Part shown: in pieces, positions 34,902 to 44,801 of the stretch
How positions within the stretch are numbered: position 1 is the stretch's first letter
Layout of the letters: every line of letters begins with the position of its first letter
Notes under the pieces: model-generated
What the model was told of the DNA's origin: nothing
The model's input: only the letters and a program-made list of their open reading frames with translations
The model's database searches: none
NCBI GenBank assembly: GCA_036274495.1
Contig: DASUFP010000125.1
Location: 1 to 61,438 of the forward strand
Reading direction: 5' to 3'
Length of the DNA stretch: 61,438 nucleotides
Origin: DASUFP01 sp036274495
GTDB taxonomy: Bacteria; Bacteroidota; Bacteroidia; AKYH767-A; OLB10
Program-made: the position numbers and the translations under genes

Positions 34902-37900
34902 ATGAAATTTCAATCTGCCATCAACTACCGGACTATTCTGGTTGTATGTTTAACAGTTATTCAATTTCAATGCAGTCAGCCTGAAAAACCTAAAAAAATC
35001 GATCCTGCTTTTGCAGGATATATTTCAGCACTTACAAGAGGTGTTGTCAGTAATAATGCAACCATAAAAGTCCGGCTTACCGAACCTGTTGCCGATGCAG
35101 TACCGGGAAGCACTGCTGATAAAACGCTTTTTGACTTCAGTCCTGCAATTGACGGCACGGCATACTGGACCGACGCACAAACAATAGAGTTCAGACCGGC
35201 GGCACGACTTACTCCCGGAAGGTTATATGAGGCGCGGTTTTTTCTTTCAAAAATTAAAAAAGTCCCCGAAAAACTAAAAACACTTGTCTTTGGTTTCCAG
35301 GTGCGTCAGCAAGCACTTGATGCAATGTTCGGAGGAATTGAGTCGTACGACACCTATGATCTCAAATGGCAGAAAATTAAAGGTCAGGTAATCTCGTTTG
35401 ACGTTGCTGATGGTGATAATATTGAACATTCGGTAACTGCCATGCAAAACGGAAAGGCCCTTCCGGTATTCTGGGAGCACAGTGCTGATGAAAAAATTCA
35501 TACATTCAGAATCGACAGCGTGCGCAGAACTGAAAATACCGAACAGGTAATTGTTCAGTGGAACGGAAAACTGCTTGGATTTGAAGGTGACAAAGAAAAA
35601 GTATTTGAGATTCCTCCGTTAGGAGAATTTAAAGTAATAGAAGCGAATTTTTCGCAGCAACAGGAGCAGCAAATAACCGTTTACTTCTCCGACCCAGTCG
35701 ATAAGGATGCAGACCTGGAAGGACTTGTATACGTAAAACCGGCTACAAAACTAAAAATTGTCCGTGAGGTTAATGCCTTAAAAATATTTCCTGATACCCG
35801 AATCAACGGCGACGTTACACTTTTTGTATCGACCGGAATCAAAAATTCAATGGGATATCCGCTGAAAGAAGAGTTCCAAAAAAGTTATGTCTTCAAGAGC
35901 CTTAAACCTGCTATAGAATTAATAGGCAAAGGCTCGATTCTTCCCGGATCGGCCGGAATGCGTTTTCCATTCAGGGCCGTTAACCTGAGTGCTGTAAATG
36001 TAAAAGTGATCCGGATCTTTGAAGACAATGTAGCACAGTTTTTACAAGTAAATCAGTTTGATGGAACACAGGAACTGAAACGTGTCGGCCGCATTGTTTA
36101 CAAAGGAGAAGTCGCGTTGAAATCTGATAAGGCAATAGATTACGGTAACTGGAATAACTTTTCAATAGACCTGTCGAGACTTATTAATGCCGAACCGGGT
36201 GCCATCTATCGTGTGCAGCTCAGCTTTCGCAGAAAACAATCGTTATATCCGTGCGACTCACCGTCACCTGACAACGTTGATGACGATTTATTTGAGGAGG
36301 ATAAAGATGATTCGAGCTATGATCAGTACACGTACGACTGGTACTATGATGATGAATATTATGATGGTGAAGAATACAATTACCAGGAACGCGAAGATCC
36401 GTGCAAACCCTCATACTACAGATACAATGGCCGTTCGGTTGGCATGAACATACTTGCATCCGATCTGGGGATTATTGCCAAAGGCGGATCGGGAACAACC
36501 ATGAATGTAGCAGTTACCAACCTGCTTACTACCGACCCTATCTCAGGAGTTAAAGTTGATATCTACAATTTTCAGAATCAGTTGATGGGTTCACAGACGA
36601 CTGATGCTGACGGATTGTTACAGATAGACCTTACTAAAAAACCCTATTTGCTTGTGGCCTCCAAAGGGAAAGAGAAAGGATATCTGAGACTGGATGACGG
36701 GTCTGCTCTTTCGTTAAGCATGTTTGATATTGGAGGGCAGCAGGTTCAAAAAGGAGTGAAAGGTTTGATTTATGGGGAGCGTGGTGTGTGGAGGCCCGGA
36801 GATTCGCTCTATGTAACCTTTGTGCTCGAAGACAAAAACCATATTCTTCCTGTAAACCATCCTGCAGTATTTGAATTGTACACACCCGAACAACAGCTCT
36901 ATACGCGTAAAATAAAAACAGCATCCGTAAACGGATTTTACGATTTCAGAACTGTTACAGCTGCAGATGCTCCAACGGGAAATTGGCTTGCAAAGGTTAA
37001 ATTGGGCGGCTCGGTGTTTACAAAGACCATCAAAATTGAAACCGTAAAACCCAACAGGCTAAAAATCAACCTTGATTTTCATACTCCTTTTTTAACGGAT
37101 GTGGTTAAACCGAAAGGCGATCTTGAAGTGAAGTGGTTGCATGGGGCAATTGCCTCCGGACTAAAAGCGGATATTGAAATGAATCTGACAAGAGGTGCTA
37201 CAACATTCAGTCAGTACGACGGCTATGTTTTTGATGACCCTTCGAAGGAGTTCTCCTCTGAAGATAAAAAGATTTTCGAAGGAACACTGGATCAAAACGG
37301 CAAGGCGGTGATTTCACCCGACATACAAATAAATAACCGCGCACCCGGTATGTTGCAGGTAAACCTGAAACTGCGTGCCTTCGAAAAAGGAGGTGATTTT
37401 TCGGTCGACCGTTTTTCTATACCCTTCTCTCCTTACCGGGGATATGTAGGCATAAAAATTCCTGAAGGACCGGGATGGAACGGGGCATTGTACTCCAACG
37501 AACCAAACCTGATTCCGATCGTTACTGTAGATGAATCGGGCAAACCCGTTGACAGAACAGGGCTCAGGATTGAGATATTCAACATCTACTGGCGGTGGTG
37601 GTGGGAGCATTCTGATGAAGATGATCTGGCACAATATGTTTCGAATCCGAACAGCAACCTGATTCAATCGACAACCATTGATACCAAAAACGGGAAAGCG
37701 ATGTTCGAAATGAATCTGGATGGCAATTACTATGGCCGCAAATTCATTCGGGTAACAGATCCTGTTACAGGGCATAGCTGCGGACAGTCGTTTTATGTTA
37801 CCTATAAGGGATGGTGGAGCGGCGAAGGCGGCGAAAACCCCGGTGGCGCGGAGATGCTCACTTTTACAACCGATAAAAAATCATATGCCGTCGGAGAAAA

Positions 37901-40499
37901 AATGAAGGTGAGTATTCCCGCATCAGGACAGGGCAGAACGTTAGTGAGTGTTGAATCGGGATCGCGGGTGTTAAAAACATTCTGGGTAAAAATGAACGAG
38001 GGAACCACAGGATTCGAATTGGAGGCCACTCCTGAAATGGCTCCTAACGTGTACATTCACCTGACCCTTATTCAGCCGCACGACAATATCAAAAACGATT
38101 TACCTATCAGACTCTACGGTGTTCAGCCTGTAACCGTCGAAAACCCCGAAACCCATCTGGCACCTGTTATACGTATGCCTGAAGCGCTTGAACCGGAGAA
38201 AAAATTCACTGTGAAAGTGAGTGAACAGCATGGGCATAAAATGACCTACACCCTTGCAATTGTGGATGAGGGATTACTCGATTTAACACGCTTTAAAACA
38301 CCTGACCCCTGGTCACATTTTTACGCCAAAGAAGCCCTGAGTGTTCATACGTGGGACATGTACAAATATGTGATGGGTGCCTTTACGGGGGAAATGGCCG
38401 GACTGCTTGCCCTCGGAGGTGATGAGTCGTCACCAAAAAATGGCGGTGCAAAGGCAAATCGGTTTAAACCTGCAGTAATGTTTCTGGGACCTTTTACGCT
38501 GGAACCAAATGGCACAGCCACACACTCCATTCGGATGCCTAACTATGTTGGTTCGGTGCGCACTATGGTTGTCGCAGGTTATGAAGGAGCATACGGATCA
38601 GCAGAGAAAACAACACCCGTGAAAAAACCGCTTATGGTACTGGCAACTATGCCACGGGTGATAGGTCCCGGTGAAAAGACCGAACTACCGGTAACCGTAT
38701 TTGCAATGGATAACAATGTAAAGGATGTTACGGTAGAAGTTCAAACCAATGAACTGCTTAACCTCAGAGACGATAAAACAAAATCATTGCATTTCGAAAG
38801 ACCCGGAGATCAGGTGTTGAATTTTAATATAGTTGCAGCTTCAAAACCGGGTATTGGCCGTATCAAAGTAATTTCGAAATGCGGAAATCAGACAGCAACG
38901 TATGATATTGAAATAGATGTAAGAACGGCCAACCCGCGTGTAACTGACATCGTGAGCGGAGTAATTGAGCCGGGCGAAACATGGTCGGGAGTTTATAAAG
39001 CCGTTGGAATGGAAGGCACCAACCATGGCATTGCAGAAGTCTCTTCTATTCCTCCGATTAAACTCCGGGAACGGCTGCAGTACCTTATAGCATATCCCCA
39101 TGGATGTATTGAACAAACTACCTCTGCCGTATTTCCTCAGTTATTTCTGTCGAGTCTGATGCAATTGGATGCAAATGAAAAAAGAAGCACCGACGAAAAC
39201 ATTAAAGCAGGGATAAACAGACTAAAATCGTTTCAGATTTATTCAGGAGGTATGTCGTACTGGCCGGGAGAAACTGAAACTGCAAGTGACTGGGGAACCA
39301 ATTATGCCGGACATTTTATGCTCGAAGCCAAAAACAAGGGATACGCATTGCCGCCCGGATATTTAGAAAACTGGATAAAATTTCAAAAAAGGCGCGCAAA
39401 CAACTGGTCGGCCGATCAGGAATCATCCTACGGTGAATCGAATGAAATCATTCAGGCATACAGGCTCTATACGTTAGCTCTTGCCAAAGCTCCCGAACTG
39501 GGTGCCATGAACCGGTTACGTTCCAAAACCAATTTGACGGTGGCAGCCCGGTGGAGACTGGCAGCGGCATACTATCTGGCAGGGAAGTCTGAGGTTGCTT
39601 CCAAAATGGTCGAAAACATTACAACAGATATAGCTCCGTACAAGGAATTGTCGTACTCATATGGCAGCCGCGAACGGGATAAAGCCATGATTCTTGAAAC
39701 ACTTGTTATGCTGGGCAAAAAACAGGAAGCTAAAGCCATTCTGGATGAACTGGCGACGGCACTATCATCATCGAGATGGTACAGCACTCAAACAACAGCC
39801 TATTCGCTGCTGGCCGTCGCCAAATTTGTTGGTGTTACCGGCACTGATGAGGGAGGTTTGTCGTATGAATATAAGACCGATAGCAACACTTCCGTACCAT
39901 ATGCCTCAACCGCACCCCTGTCGCAATTTAAACTTCCGGTAAAGGCTGATAAACCCGGGTCCATACAAATTCGAAATACAGGTAAAAAAACACTCTTTGT
40001 CAAGCTGCAGCTCGATGGCATACCTCCGGCCGGAGATGCCACCAGCGCCGAAAACAACCTGGGTATTTCTGTCCGCTACCTGAATCTCGACGGTAAAGAA
40101 ATTGATCCCGCTGTCCTTGAACAGGGAACCGATTTTGTCGCTGAAGTAAAAGTGAATCATCCCGGAATCCGTGAAGATTATAAGGAAATGGCTTTGACAC
40201 AAATTTTTCCTTCGGGATGGGAGATCAGAAACATGCGGCTGGAAGAATGGCAATCGACCGACAAAACGGATGTCCCGAGGTATCAGGATATACGCGACGA
40301 CAGAGTCCTCTCCTACTTTGATCTTGACAGAGGAACCGGAAAAACATTCAGGGTAATTTTGAACGCCGCTTATGTGGGTGAGTTTTATTTGCCAACGGTC
40401 TATTGCGAAGCCATGTATGATAATGATATTAACGCACGCAGGGCAGGCAAATGGGTTAAAGTAGTTACTCCGGGAAAACAACGTGCTGCTGCGCAGTAG
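34902..40499 (+). CDS. Bacterial alpha-2-macroglobulin family lipoprotein
   Basis: 1865 residues with a lipoprotein signal (Cys near residue 25 in FQCSQPE), so anchored in the periplasm. Stacked macroglobulin-like domains lead to the thioester motif GCIEQ (Cys about 1402 in YPHGCIEQTTS) and the alpha-helical thioester domain. The usual bacterial role is to trap foreign proteases that breach the outer membrane. An acidic, Tyr-rich insert near 456-505 (runs such as DWYYDDEYYDGEEYNY) interrupts the N-terminal macroglobulin part. pbpC starts 18 bases downstream, the classical yfhM-pbpC pairing, which couples protease trapping with wall repair. A tryptophan-rich patch (YWRWWWEH) occurs near residue 900. 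Confidence 0.92.
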   Translation: MKFQSAINYRTILVVCLTVIQFQCSQPEKPKKIDPAFAGYISALTRGVVSNNATIKVRLTEPVADAVPGSTADKTLFDFSPAIDGTAYWTDAQTIEFRPAARLTPGRLYEARFFLSKIKKVPEKLKTLVFGFQVRQQALDAMFGGIESYDTYDLKWQKIKGQVISFDVADGDNIEHSVTAMQNGKALPVFWEHSADEKIHTFRIDSVRRTENTEQVIVQWNGKLLGFEGDKEKVFEIPPLGEFKVIEANFSQQQEQQITVYFSDPVDKDADLEGLVYVKPATKLKIVREVNALKIFPDTRINGDVTLFVSTGIKNSMGYPLKEEFQKSYVFKSLKPAIELIGKGSILPGSAGMRFPFRAVNLSAVNVKVIRIFEDNVAQFLQVNQFDGTQELKRVGRIVYKGEVALKSDKAIDYGNWNNFSIDLSRLINAEPGAIYRVQLSFRRKQSLYPCDSPSPDNVDDDLFEEDKDDSSYDQYTYDWYYDDEYYDGEEYNYQEREDPCKPSYYRYNGRSVGMNILASDLGIIAKGGSGTTMNVAVTNLLTTDPISGVKVDIYNFQNQLMGSQTTDADGLLQIDLTKKPYLLVASKGKEKGYLRLDDGSALSLSMFDIGGQQVQKGVKGLIYGERGVWRPGDSLYVTFVLEDKNHILPVNHPAVFELYTPEQQLYTRKIKTASVNGFYDFRTVTAADAPTGNWLAKVKLGGSVFTKTIKIETVKPNRLKINLDFHTPFLTDVVKPKGDLEVKWLHGAIASGLKADIEMNLTRGATTFSQYDGYVFDDPSKEFSSEDKKIFEGTLDQNGKAVISPDIQINNRAPGMLQVNLKLRAFEKGGDFSVDRFSIPFSPYRGYVGIKIPEGPGWNGALYSNEPNLIPIVTVDESGKPVDRTGLRIEIFNIYWRWWWEHSDEDDLAQYVSNPNSNLIQSTTIDTKNGKAMFEMNLDGNYYGRKFIRVTDPVTGHSCGQSFYVTYKGWWSGEGGENPGGAEMLTFTTDKKSYAVGEKMKVSIPASGQGRTLVSVESGSRVLKTFWVKMNEGTTGFELEATPEMAPNVYIHLTLIQPHDNIKNDLPIRLYGVQPVTVENPETHLAPVIRMPEALEPEKKFTVKVSEQHGHKMTYTLAIVDEGLLDLTRFKTPDPWSHFYAKEALSVHTWDMYKYVMGAFTGEMAGLLALGGDESSPKNGGAKANRFKPAVMFLGPFTLEPNGTATHSIRMPNYVGSVRTMVVAGYEGAYGSAEKTTPVKKPLMVLATMPRVIGPGEKTELPVTVFAMDNNVKDVTVEVQTNELLNLRDDKTKSLHFERPGDQVLNFNIVAASKPGIGRIKVISKCGNQTATYDIEIDVRTANPRVTDIVSGVIEPGETWSGVYKAVGMEGTNHGIAEVSSIPPIKLRERLQYLIAYPHGCIEQTTSAVFPQLFLSSLMQLDANEKRSTDENIKAGINRLKSFQIYSGGMSYWPGETETASDWGTNYAGHFMLEAKNKGYALPPGYLENWIKFQKRRANNWSADQESSYGESNEIIQAYRLYTLALAKAPELGAMNRLRSKTNLTVAARWRLAAAYYLAGKSEVASKMVENITTDIAPYKELSYSYGSRERDKAMILETLVMLGKKQEAKAILDELATALSSSRWYSTQTTAYSLLAVAKFVGVTGTDEGGLSYEYKTDSNTSVPYASTAPLSQFKLPVKADKPGSIQIRNTGKKTLFVKLQLDGIPPAGDATSAENNLGISVRYLNLDGKEIDPAVLEQGTDFVAEVKVNHPGIREDYKEMALTQIFPSGWEIRNMRLEEWQSTDKTDVPRYQDIRDDRVLSYFDLDRGTGKTFRVILNAAYVGEFYLPTVYCEAMYDNDINARRAGKWVKVVTPGKQRAAAQ

Positions 40500-40517
40500 G
40501 TTTTGTCAGGTGTGTTG

Positions 40518-42845
40518 ATGAAAAGAATGCGGGCCAAAAAAAAGGTCACACTCATACTGGTGGTGACCGCACTGCTGGTATGGTTTGTCTTTTGCCTGCC
40601 GTCTCCGCTGTTTAATGATCCTAACAGTACGGTGCTCGAAGATGCCTCAGGTAACCTGCTTGCCGCCAAAATTACATCAGATGGTCAGTGGCGATTTCCG
40701 CAACCGGATTCGATACCTGAAAAATTTGCCGTTGCCGTTACCTTGTTTGAAGATGAATACTTTTATTATCATCCCGGCATCAACCCTGTTTCACTGTTCA
40801 GGGCTATAAGACAAAACATCATTGCCGGAAAAACAATCAGTGGCGGAAGTACCATCACCATGCAAACAATCCGTCTCTCCCGAAAGGGACGGCACCGGAC
40901 GATACCTGAAAAACTCATCGAAATGATTCAGGCGGTCCGCCTGGAATGTTCTGTAAGTAAAAAACAAATCCTGAACTATTACACTTCACATGCTCCTTAC
41001 GGCGGAAACGTTGTCGGGCTCGATGCTGCCGCATGGCGTTACTACAACCGCAGACCCGACCAGTTGTCGTGGGCCGAAACAGCCTCACTGGCGGTACTGC
41101 CCAATGCACCCTCATTTATTTTCCCCGGGAAAAACACATCCCGTTACAAAAAGAAAAGGGACCGGCTACTCGATAAACTCTGTTCAAGAAAAATAATTGA
41201 CAGGGAAACATGTGAACTGTCAAAAGCCGAACCGCTGCCCGGAACACCATTTCCGATTCCTTCGTCCACTCCACATTTATTGGCACGTGCCGTTAAAGAA
41301 GGTCTCAGCGGAAAACGGGTACATACAACTATTGACGGAGCACTGCAGGAAAAAGTGAACCGTATTGTCGACGATTATCATGGTGTTCTGAGTCAGAATG
41401 AAATTCACAATATTGCCGCAATAATCCTGAATGTTAAAAACGGAACCGTTTTAGCCTATACGGGAAACACCAATTGCCCTGATGAAAATTCAGGTAAAGA
41501 TGTGGATGTTATTTTAGCACCACGCAGTTCGGGCAGTATATTAAAACCATTTTTATATGCGTCGATGCTGCAGGATGGTGCTCTTTTACCAGGAATGCTC
41601 GTGCCCGATATTCCCACACAGATAGGCGGTTATGCTCCTAAAAATTTTGAAGAAACATTTGACGGAGCTGTTCCTGCAAGTGAAGCTCTTGCCAGGTCAC
41701 TGAATGTGCCCGCAGTGCGAATGCTTCAGGAGTATGGTCAGGAAAAATTTTATCAGCAGCTCCGAAATATGCAATTTCCCACCATCGACATGCCTGCAGC
41801 GCATTATGGCTTGTCGATAATTCTGGGTGGCGCCGAAGTTACCCTTTGGGATTTGACAAATGAATATTTGCGGATGGCGCAATCTCTCGAAGGTGTTCAT
41901 CCGTTAACGGAGGCCTCTTATGTTTATTCGGAATCTATCAATCAAGGCAAAAAAGAATCATACAGCCGGCAATTCGACGATGCTGCCATTTGGCTCACCT
42001 TTGAAGCCCTGTCAACGCTCAACAGACCCTGGCAGGAAACCGGATGGGAAGAATTCCAGTCATCACAAAAAGTGGCGTGGAAAACAGGAACCAGTTTTGG
42101 TCACCGTGATGCCTGGTCAATTGGTGTTACCCCCGAATATGTTGTAGGCATATGGACCGGCAATGCCGACGGCGAAGGAAGGCCGGGCCTGACAGGAGTA
42201 TCGGTTGCTTCTCCCATTATGTTTAAGATTTTTAAACTGCTCAATACAGGATCCTGGTTTGAGAAACCGTTACATGGCTTTAAGCAGGCACGAGTTTGTG
42301 CCAAAAGCGGTTTTCTTGCTTCCGATGCGTGCGATTCTGTTATAACCATCCAAGTTCCGGAACGAGGCGTACAAACTCCTGTATGCCCCTACCATGAAAT
42401 TATTCATCTGGATAAAAGCCGAACTTACCGCGTCAACAGCGATTGTTACCCGGTGTATGATATGGTTACCGAAAAATGGTTTGTATTACCGCCAGTTCAG
42501 GAATGGTATTACCGCAGAAAAGACCCCTCCTATAAGATTTTGCCTCCCATGATGAATGGATGCGCCAGCGAATCCATCAAAAACATGGCTGTAATTTATC
42601 CGAGAGCATCCGCCAAAATATTTATACCAAGGGAACTCGATGGAAAACCGGGCAAAACCGTTTTTGAAATTGCTCACCGGCTGCGCGACATTGCCGTTTA
42701 CTGGCACCTGGACGATCAATTTATGGGTACCACTATTGGAACCCATCGGATTGAACTCAATCCCGCCCCGGGTATTCATCATATAACTGCGGTAGATGCC
42801 AATGGCGAAACATTGTCGTGGAGATTCGAAATTCTTGAAAAATAA
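40518..42845 (+). CDS. pbpC: Penicillin-binding protein 1C
   Basis: 775 residues, bifunctional peptidoglycan synthase. After an N-terminal membrane anchor (VTLILVVTALLVWFVFCL) comes the GT51 glycosyltransferase (LFEDEYFYYHPGINP, GGSTITMQTIRLSR). Next is the transpeptidase with SxxK in SSGSILKPF, SLN in ARSLNVPAVR and KTGT in WKTGTSFGHRDAW, and last the PBP1C-specific C-terminal domain (PRELDGKPGKTVFE, WHLDDQFMGTT). The frame opens at a TTG (40503), but ATG 40518 is the better start. It is downstream of the A2M gene in one operon. Confidence 0.93.
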   Translation: MKRMRAKKKVTLILVVTALLVWFVFCLPSPLFNDPNSTVLEDASGNLLAAKITSDGQWRFPQPDSIPEKFAVAVTLFEDEYFYYHPGINPVSLFRAIRQNIIAGKTISGGSTITMQTIRLSRKGRHRTIPEKLIEMIQAVRLECSVSKKQILNYYTSHAPYGGNVVGLDAAAWRYYNRRPDQLSWAETASLAVLPNAPSFIFPGKNTSRYKKKRDRLLDKLCSRKIIDRETCELSKAEPLPGTPFPIPSSTPHLLARAVKEGLSGKRVHTTIDGALQEKVNRIVDDYHGVLSQNEIHNIAAIILNVKNGTVLAYTGNTNCPDENSGKDVDVILAPRSSGSILKPFLYASMLQDGALLPGMLVPDIPTQIGGYAPKNFEETFDGAVPASEALARSLNVPAVRMLQEYGQEKFYQQLRNMQFPTIDMPAAHYGLSIILGGAEVTLWDLTNEYLRMAQSLEGVHPLTEASYVYSESINQGKKESYSRQFDDAAIWLTFEALSTLNRPWQETGWEEFQSSQKVAWKTGTSFGHRDAWSIGVTPEYVVGIWTGNADGEGRPGLTGVSVASPIMFKIFKLLNTGSWFEKPLHGFKQARVCAKSGFLASDACDSVITIQVPERGVQTPVCPYHEIIHLDKSRTYRVNSDCYPVYDMVTEKWFVLPPVQEWYYRRKDPSYKILPPMMNGCASESIKNMAVIYPRASAKIFIPRELDGKPGKTVFEIAHRLRDIAVYWHLDDQFMGTTIGTHRIELNPAPGIHHITAVDANGETLSWRFEILEK

Positions 42846-42929
42846 TTTCCGGTTTGATAACCTGCTCAAAACTCATGAGTGCTAAAAAAGTTATCGCGGC
42901 AGTTATGAATCAGCTAATGTTGGCGTAAT

Positions 42930-43595
42930 TTAATCCCGACCGGCAACCACAAGCACCATCTCTCCTCTGGGCTCAATTGCGGTAAAATGAGCTACCAGTT
43001 CGGATAATGTTCCGCGTATGGTCTCTTCATGTAATTTGGTCAGTTCCCGCGAAACGGATGCGGCCCGTTCATCTCCAAAATATTCTGCGCACTGTTTGAG
43101 TGTTTTCACTATGCGGTGCGGCGATTCATAAAAAACCATTGTCCGTGTTTCCGCAGCAAGCTCAGTCAACCGTGTCTGCCTTCCTTTTTTTTGTGGCAGA
43201 AAGCCTTCAAATACAAACCGGTCACATGGCAATCCGCTGTCAACAAGAGCAGGCACAAAGGCTGTAGGTCCGGGAAGACACTCTACCCTGATATCATTTC
43301 TGATGCACTCGCGGACAATCAGAAATCCCGGATCTGAAATTCCCGGTGTTCCTGCATCGCTGATCAGGGCAACCTTTTGACCGGCCTTAAGCATACTTAT
43401 GACTTCCGGAGTCGATTGATGCTCGTTATGCTGGTGATGTGCAAGCAGTCGTTTAGTTATTTCCAGATGATTCAGTAAAACTCTTGATGTACGGGTATCT
43501 TCGGCAAGAATCACGTCAACTTCTTTCAGTATCCTGACTGACCGAAGTGTGATGTCTTCGAGATTACCTATAGGAGTTGGAATAATATAAAGCAT
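42930..43595 (-). CDS. rsmI: 16S rRNA (cytidine(1402)-2'-O)-methyltransferase
   Basis: 221 residues of the RsmI branch of tetrapyrrole-methylase-fold enzymes. It 2'-O-methylates C1402 of 16S rRNA with SAM. Motifs: LYIIPTPIGNLEDITLR, VILAEDTRTSRVLL, ALISDAGTPGISDPG, CLPGPTAFVPALVDSG and VFYESPHRI. It is somewhat shorter than E. coli RsmI (about 286), lacking the C-terminal extension, as is usual in Bacteroidota. It has its own well-formed promoter and is convergent with pbpC. Confidence 0.93.
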   Translation of the reverse strand: MLYIIPTPIGNLEDITLRSVRILKEVDVILAEDTRTSRVLLNHLEITKRLLAHHQHNEHQSTPEVISMLKAGQKVALISDAGTPGISDPGFLIVRECIRNDIRVECLPGPTAFVPALVDSGLPCDRFVFEGFLPQKKGRQTRLTELAAETRTMVFYESPHRIVKTLKQCAEYFGDERAASVSRELTKLHEETIRGTLSELVAHFTAIEPRGEMVLVVAGRD

Positions 43596-43614
43596 AAAAT
43601 TTGTATGGGGGAAG

Positions 43615-43666
43615 TGCCGGACATAAAGTCAATCCGTTCAAAAGTAATTAAAAGTTTTGTCCGGCA
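43615..43666. repeat. 9-bp inverted repeat around the rsmI promoter
   Basis: TGCCGGACA (43615-43623) and TGTCCGGCA (43658-43666) are exact inverted copies 34 bases apart. The rsmI -7 box lies between them and the -33 TTG abuts the distal arm. It could be an operator or a weak hairpin. Confidence 0.5.
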
Positions 43667-43667
43667 A
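43639..43667 (-). promoter_or_regulatory. Promoter for rsmI
   Basis: Minus strand: TTG (43667-43665), 18 bases, TACTTTTG (43646-43639). One of the best -33/-7 pairs in the window; the ATG is at 43595. Confidence 0.6.
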
Positions 43668-43686
43668 CCGTTTCAATCAGGCACCA

Positions 43687-44733
43687 TTATTTAGACCCGA
43701 CATTGTCAATCACCTTTAGCTTTTTCTTCAGCTTGGAACCGGGAACAAATCTTTTTGCAAGAATGATTCTGAAATTTCCTGTATCAATTCCAACCTGCTG
43801 GTTGTCGCCCGAAGTCGACATATTGACTCCTGAATTTGTAAACAACAAATTTACGATCCACAAATCCGAGTTATAACCGGCAGCCATTTTGATAGAAGTG
43901 TTCGGACTAAAACCGTTTCCGTTTGACGTAACACCCTCTCCTGCGATTTCAGTACTACCATAATCCATGCTTATTGCAAGTGATGCATGAACAAAAAAAT
44001 GTTTTTTTATTACCAACGTATACGCATAACCGACATTAGGTCCTGCTTCCACAAATGTCATTTTAGTGTAGTTAAATGCCGCTACTTCGGGGTTAATGAC
44101 AGTAGGAATGGCTGTGCTGTCGAATCGTGTCTGACCATAGAACACCTCTACACCCGCAAGTAAACTGCCGGCCGATTTTTTCTGCCATTCATTTTGCATG
44201 AATGAGGAACGGTAAGAGAATCGTTTGTTATTAAATACATATTGTGCCGAACCTCCGAGTTCCATTACAAACATATCGGGGCGGACATAATAACTATCGG
44301 CATCAGTTGCTTTACCTTTAGGGGAGAGGTAAAATCCATTGTAAAACTGTCCGAACATATCCATCATAATTTTCCTGCCATAACTATGAAACTGCAGGTC
44401 CAGATACTTTGTTTCGCCTTGTCCTTTGTCGGGATTCAGAAAATTAAATCCGATTGCGATGTTTAAGGTGGCGAATTTATAGGTGGCACCTACACCCATA
44501 TTAAATGTAGTGTTGGGTTGATATACCAGATCATAATGCTGATCATCGTTGCTGATATGCATACTGGTATATTTTTGTGAAAAGTAAAACCTGCCGATTA
44601 CCTGATCTTCGTATGATTTGAAATAAGTAGTATCCTGAAACGGAATTTTCAACTTTAAGGTGTCAGATTGTGCAAAGCCGGTTGAGCCAAGACACATCAG
44701 CATTAGTAAAAGGATTACAGAAAGGAATCGCAC
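43687..44733 (-). CDS. DUF4421 family exported protein
   Basis: 348 residues from a GTG start (44733). A signal peptide is clear (SVILLLMLMCLGSTGFAQ). The body is beta-rich, with the DUF4421 features YVRPDMFVMELGGSAQYVFN and FSYRSSFMQNEWQKKSAGS, and reads like an outer-membrane barrel or beta-sandwich. Function unknown. It ends in a basic tail (GSKLKKKLKVIDNVGSK). A variant -7 box TAAATTCG precedes the start by 6 bases. Confidence 0.8.
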   Translation of the reverse strand: MRFLSVILLLMLMCLGSTGFAQSDTLKLKIPFQDTTYFKSYEDQVIGRFYFSQKYTSMHISNDDQHYDLVYQPNTTFNMGVGATYKFATLNIAIGFNFLNPDKGQGETKYLDLQFHSYGRKIMMDMFGQFYNGFYLSPKGKATDADSYYVRPDMFVMELGGSAQYVFNNKRFSYRSSFMQNEWQKKSAGSLLAGVEVFYGQTRFDSTAIPTVINPEVAAFNYTKMTFVEAGPNVGYAYTLVIKKHFFVHASLAISMDYGSTEIAGEGVTSNGNGFSPNTSIKMAAGYNSDLWIVNLLFTNSGVNMSTSGDNQQVGIDTGNFRIILAKRFVPGSKLKKKLKVIDNVGSK

Positions 44734-44801
44734 TTATGTCGAATTTACAGTGCAATTTAGAAAAGAGTTAGGTTCTTTGGTTGGTCGGCCCTGATCTATT
44801 A

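Noticed and set aside
36187..36459. Frames on both strands in the acidic Tyr-rich part of the A2M gene
   Set aside because: They reflect the biased GAT/TAT codons of the insert; no independent support.
42856..42895. GATAAC/GTTATC arms with an inner ACTCATGAGT palindrome after pbpC as a terminator
   Set aside because: The arms are short, the loop is long and no U-run follows; too weak to call.
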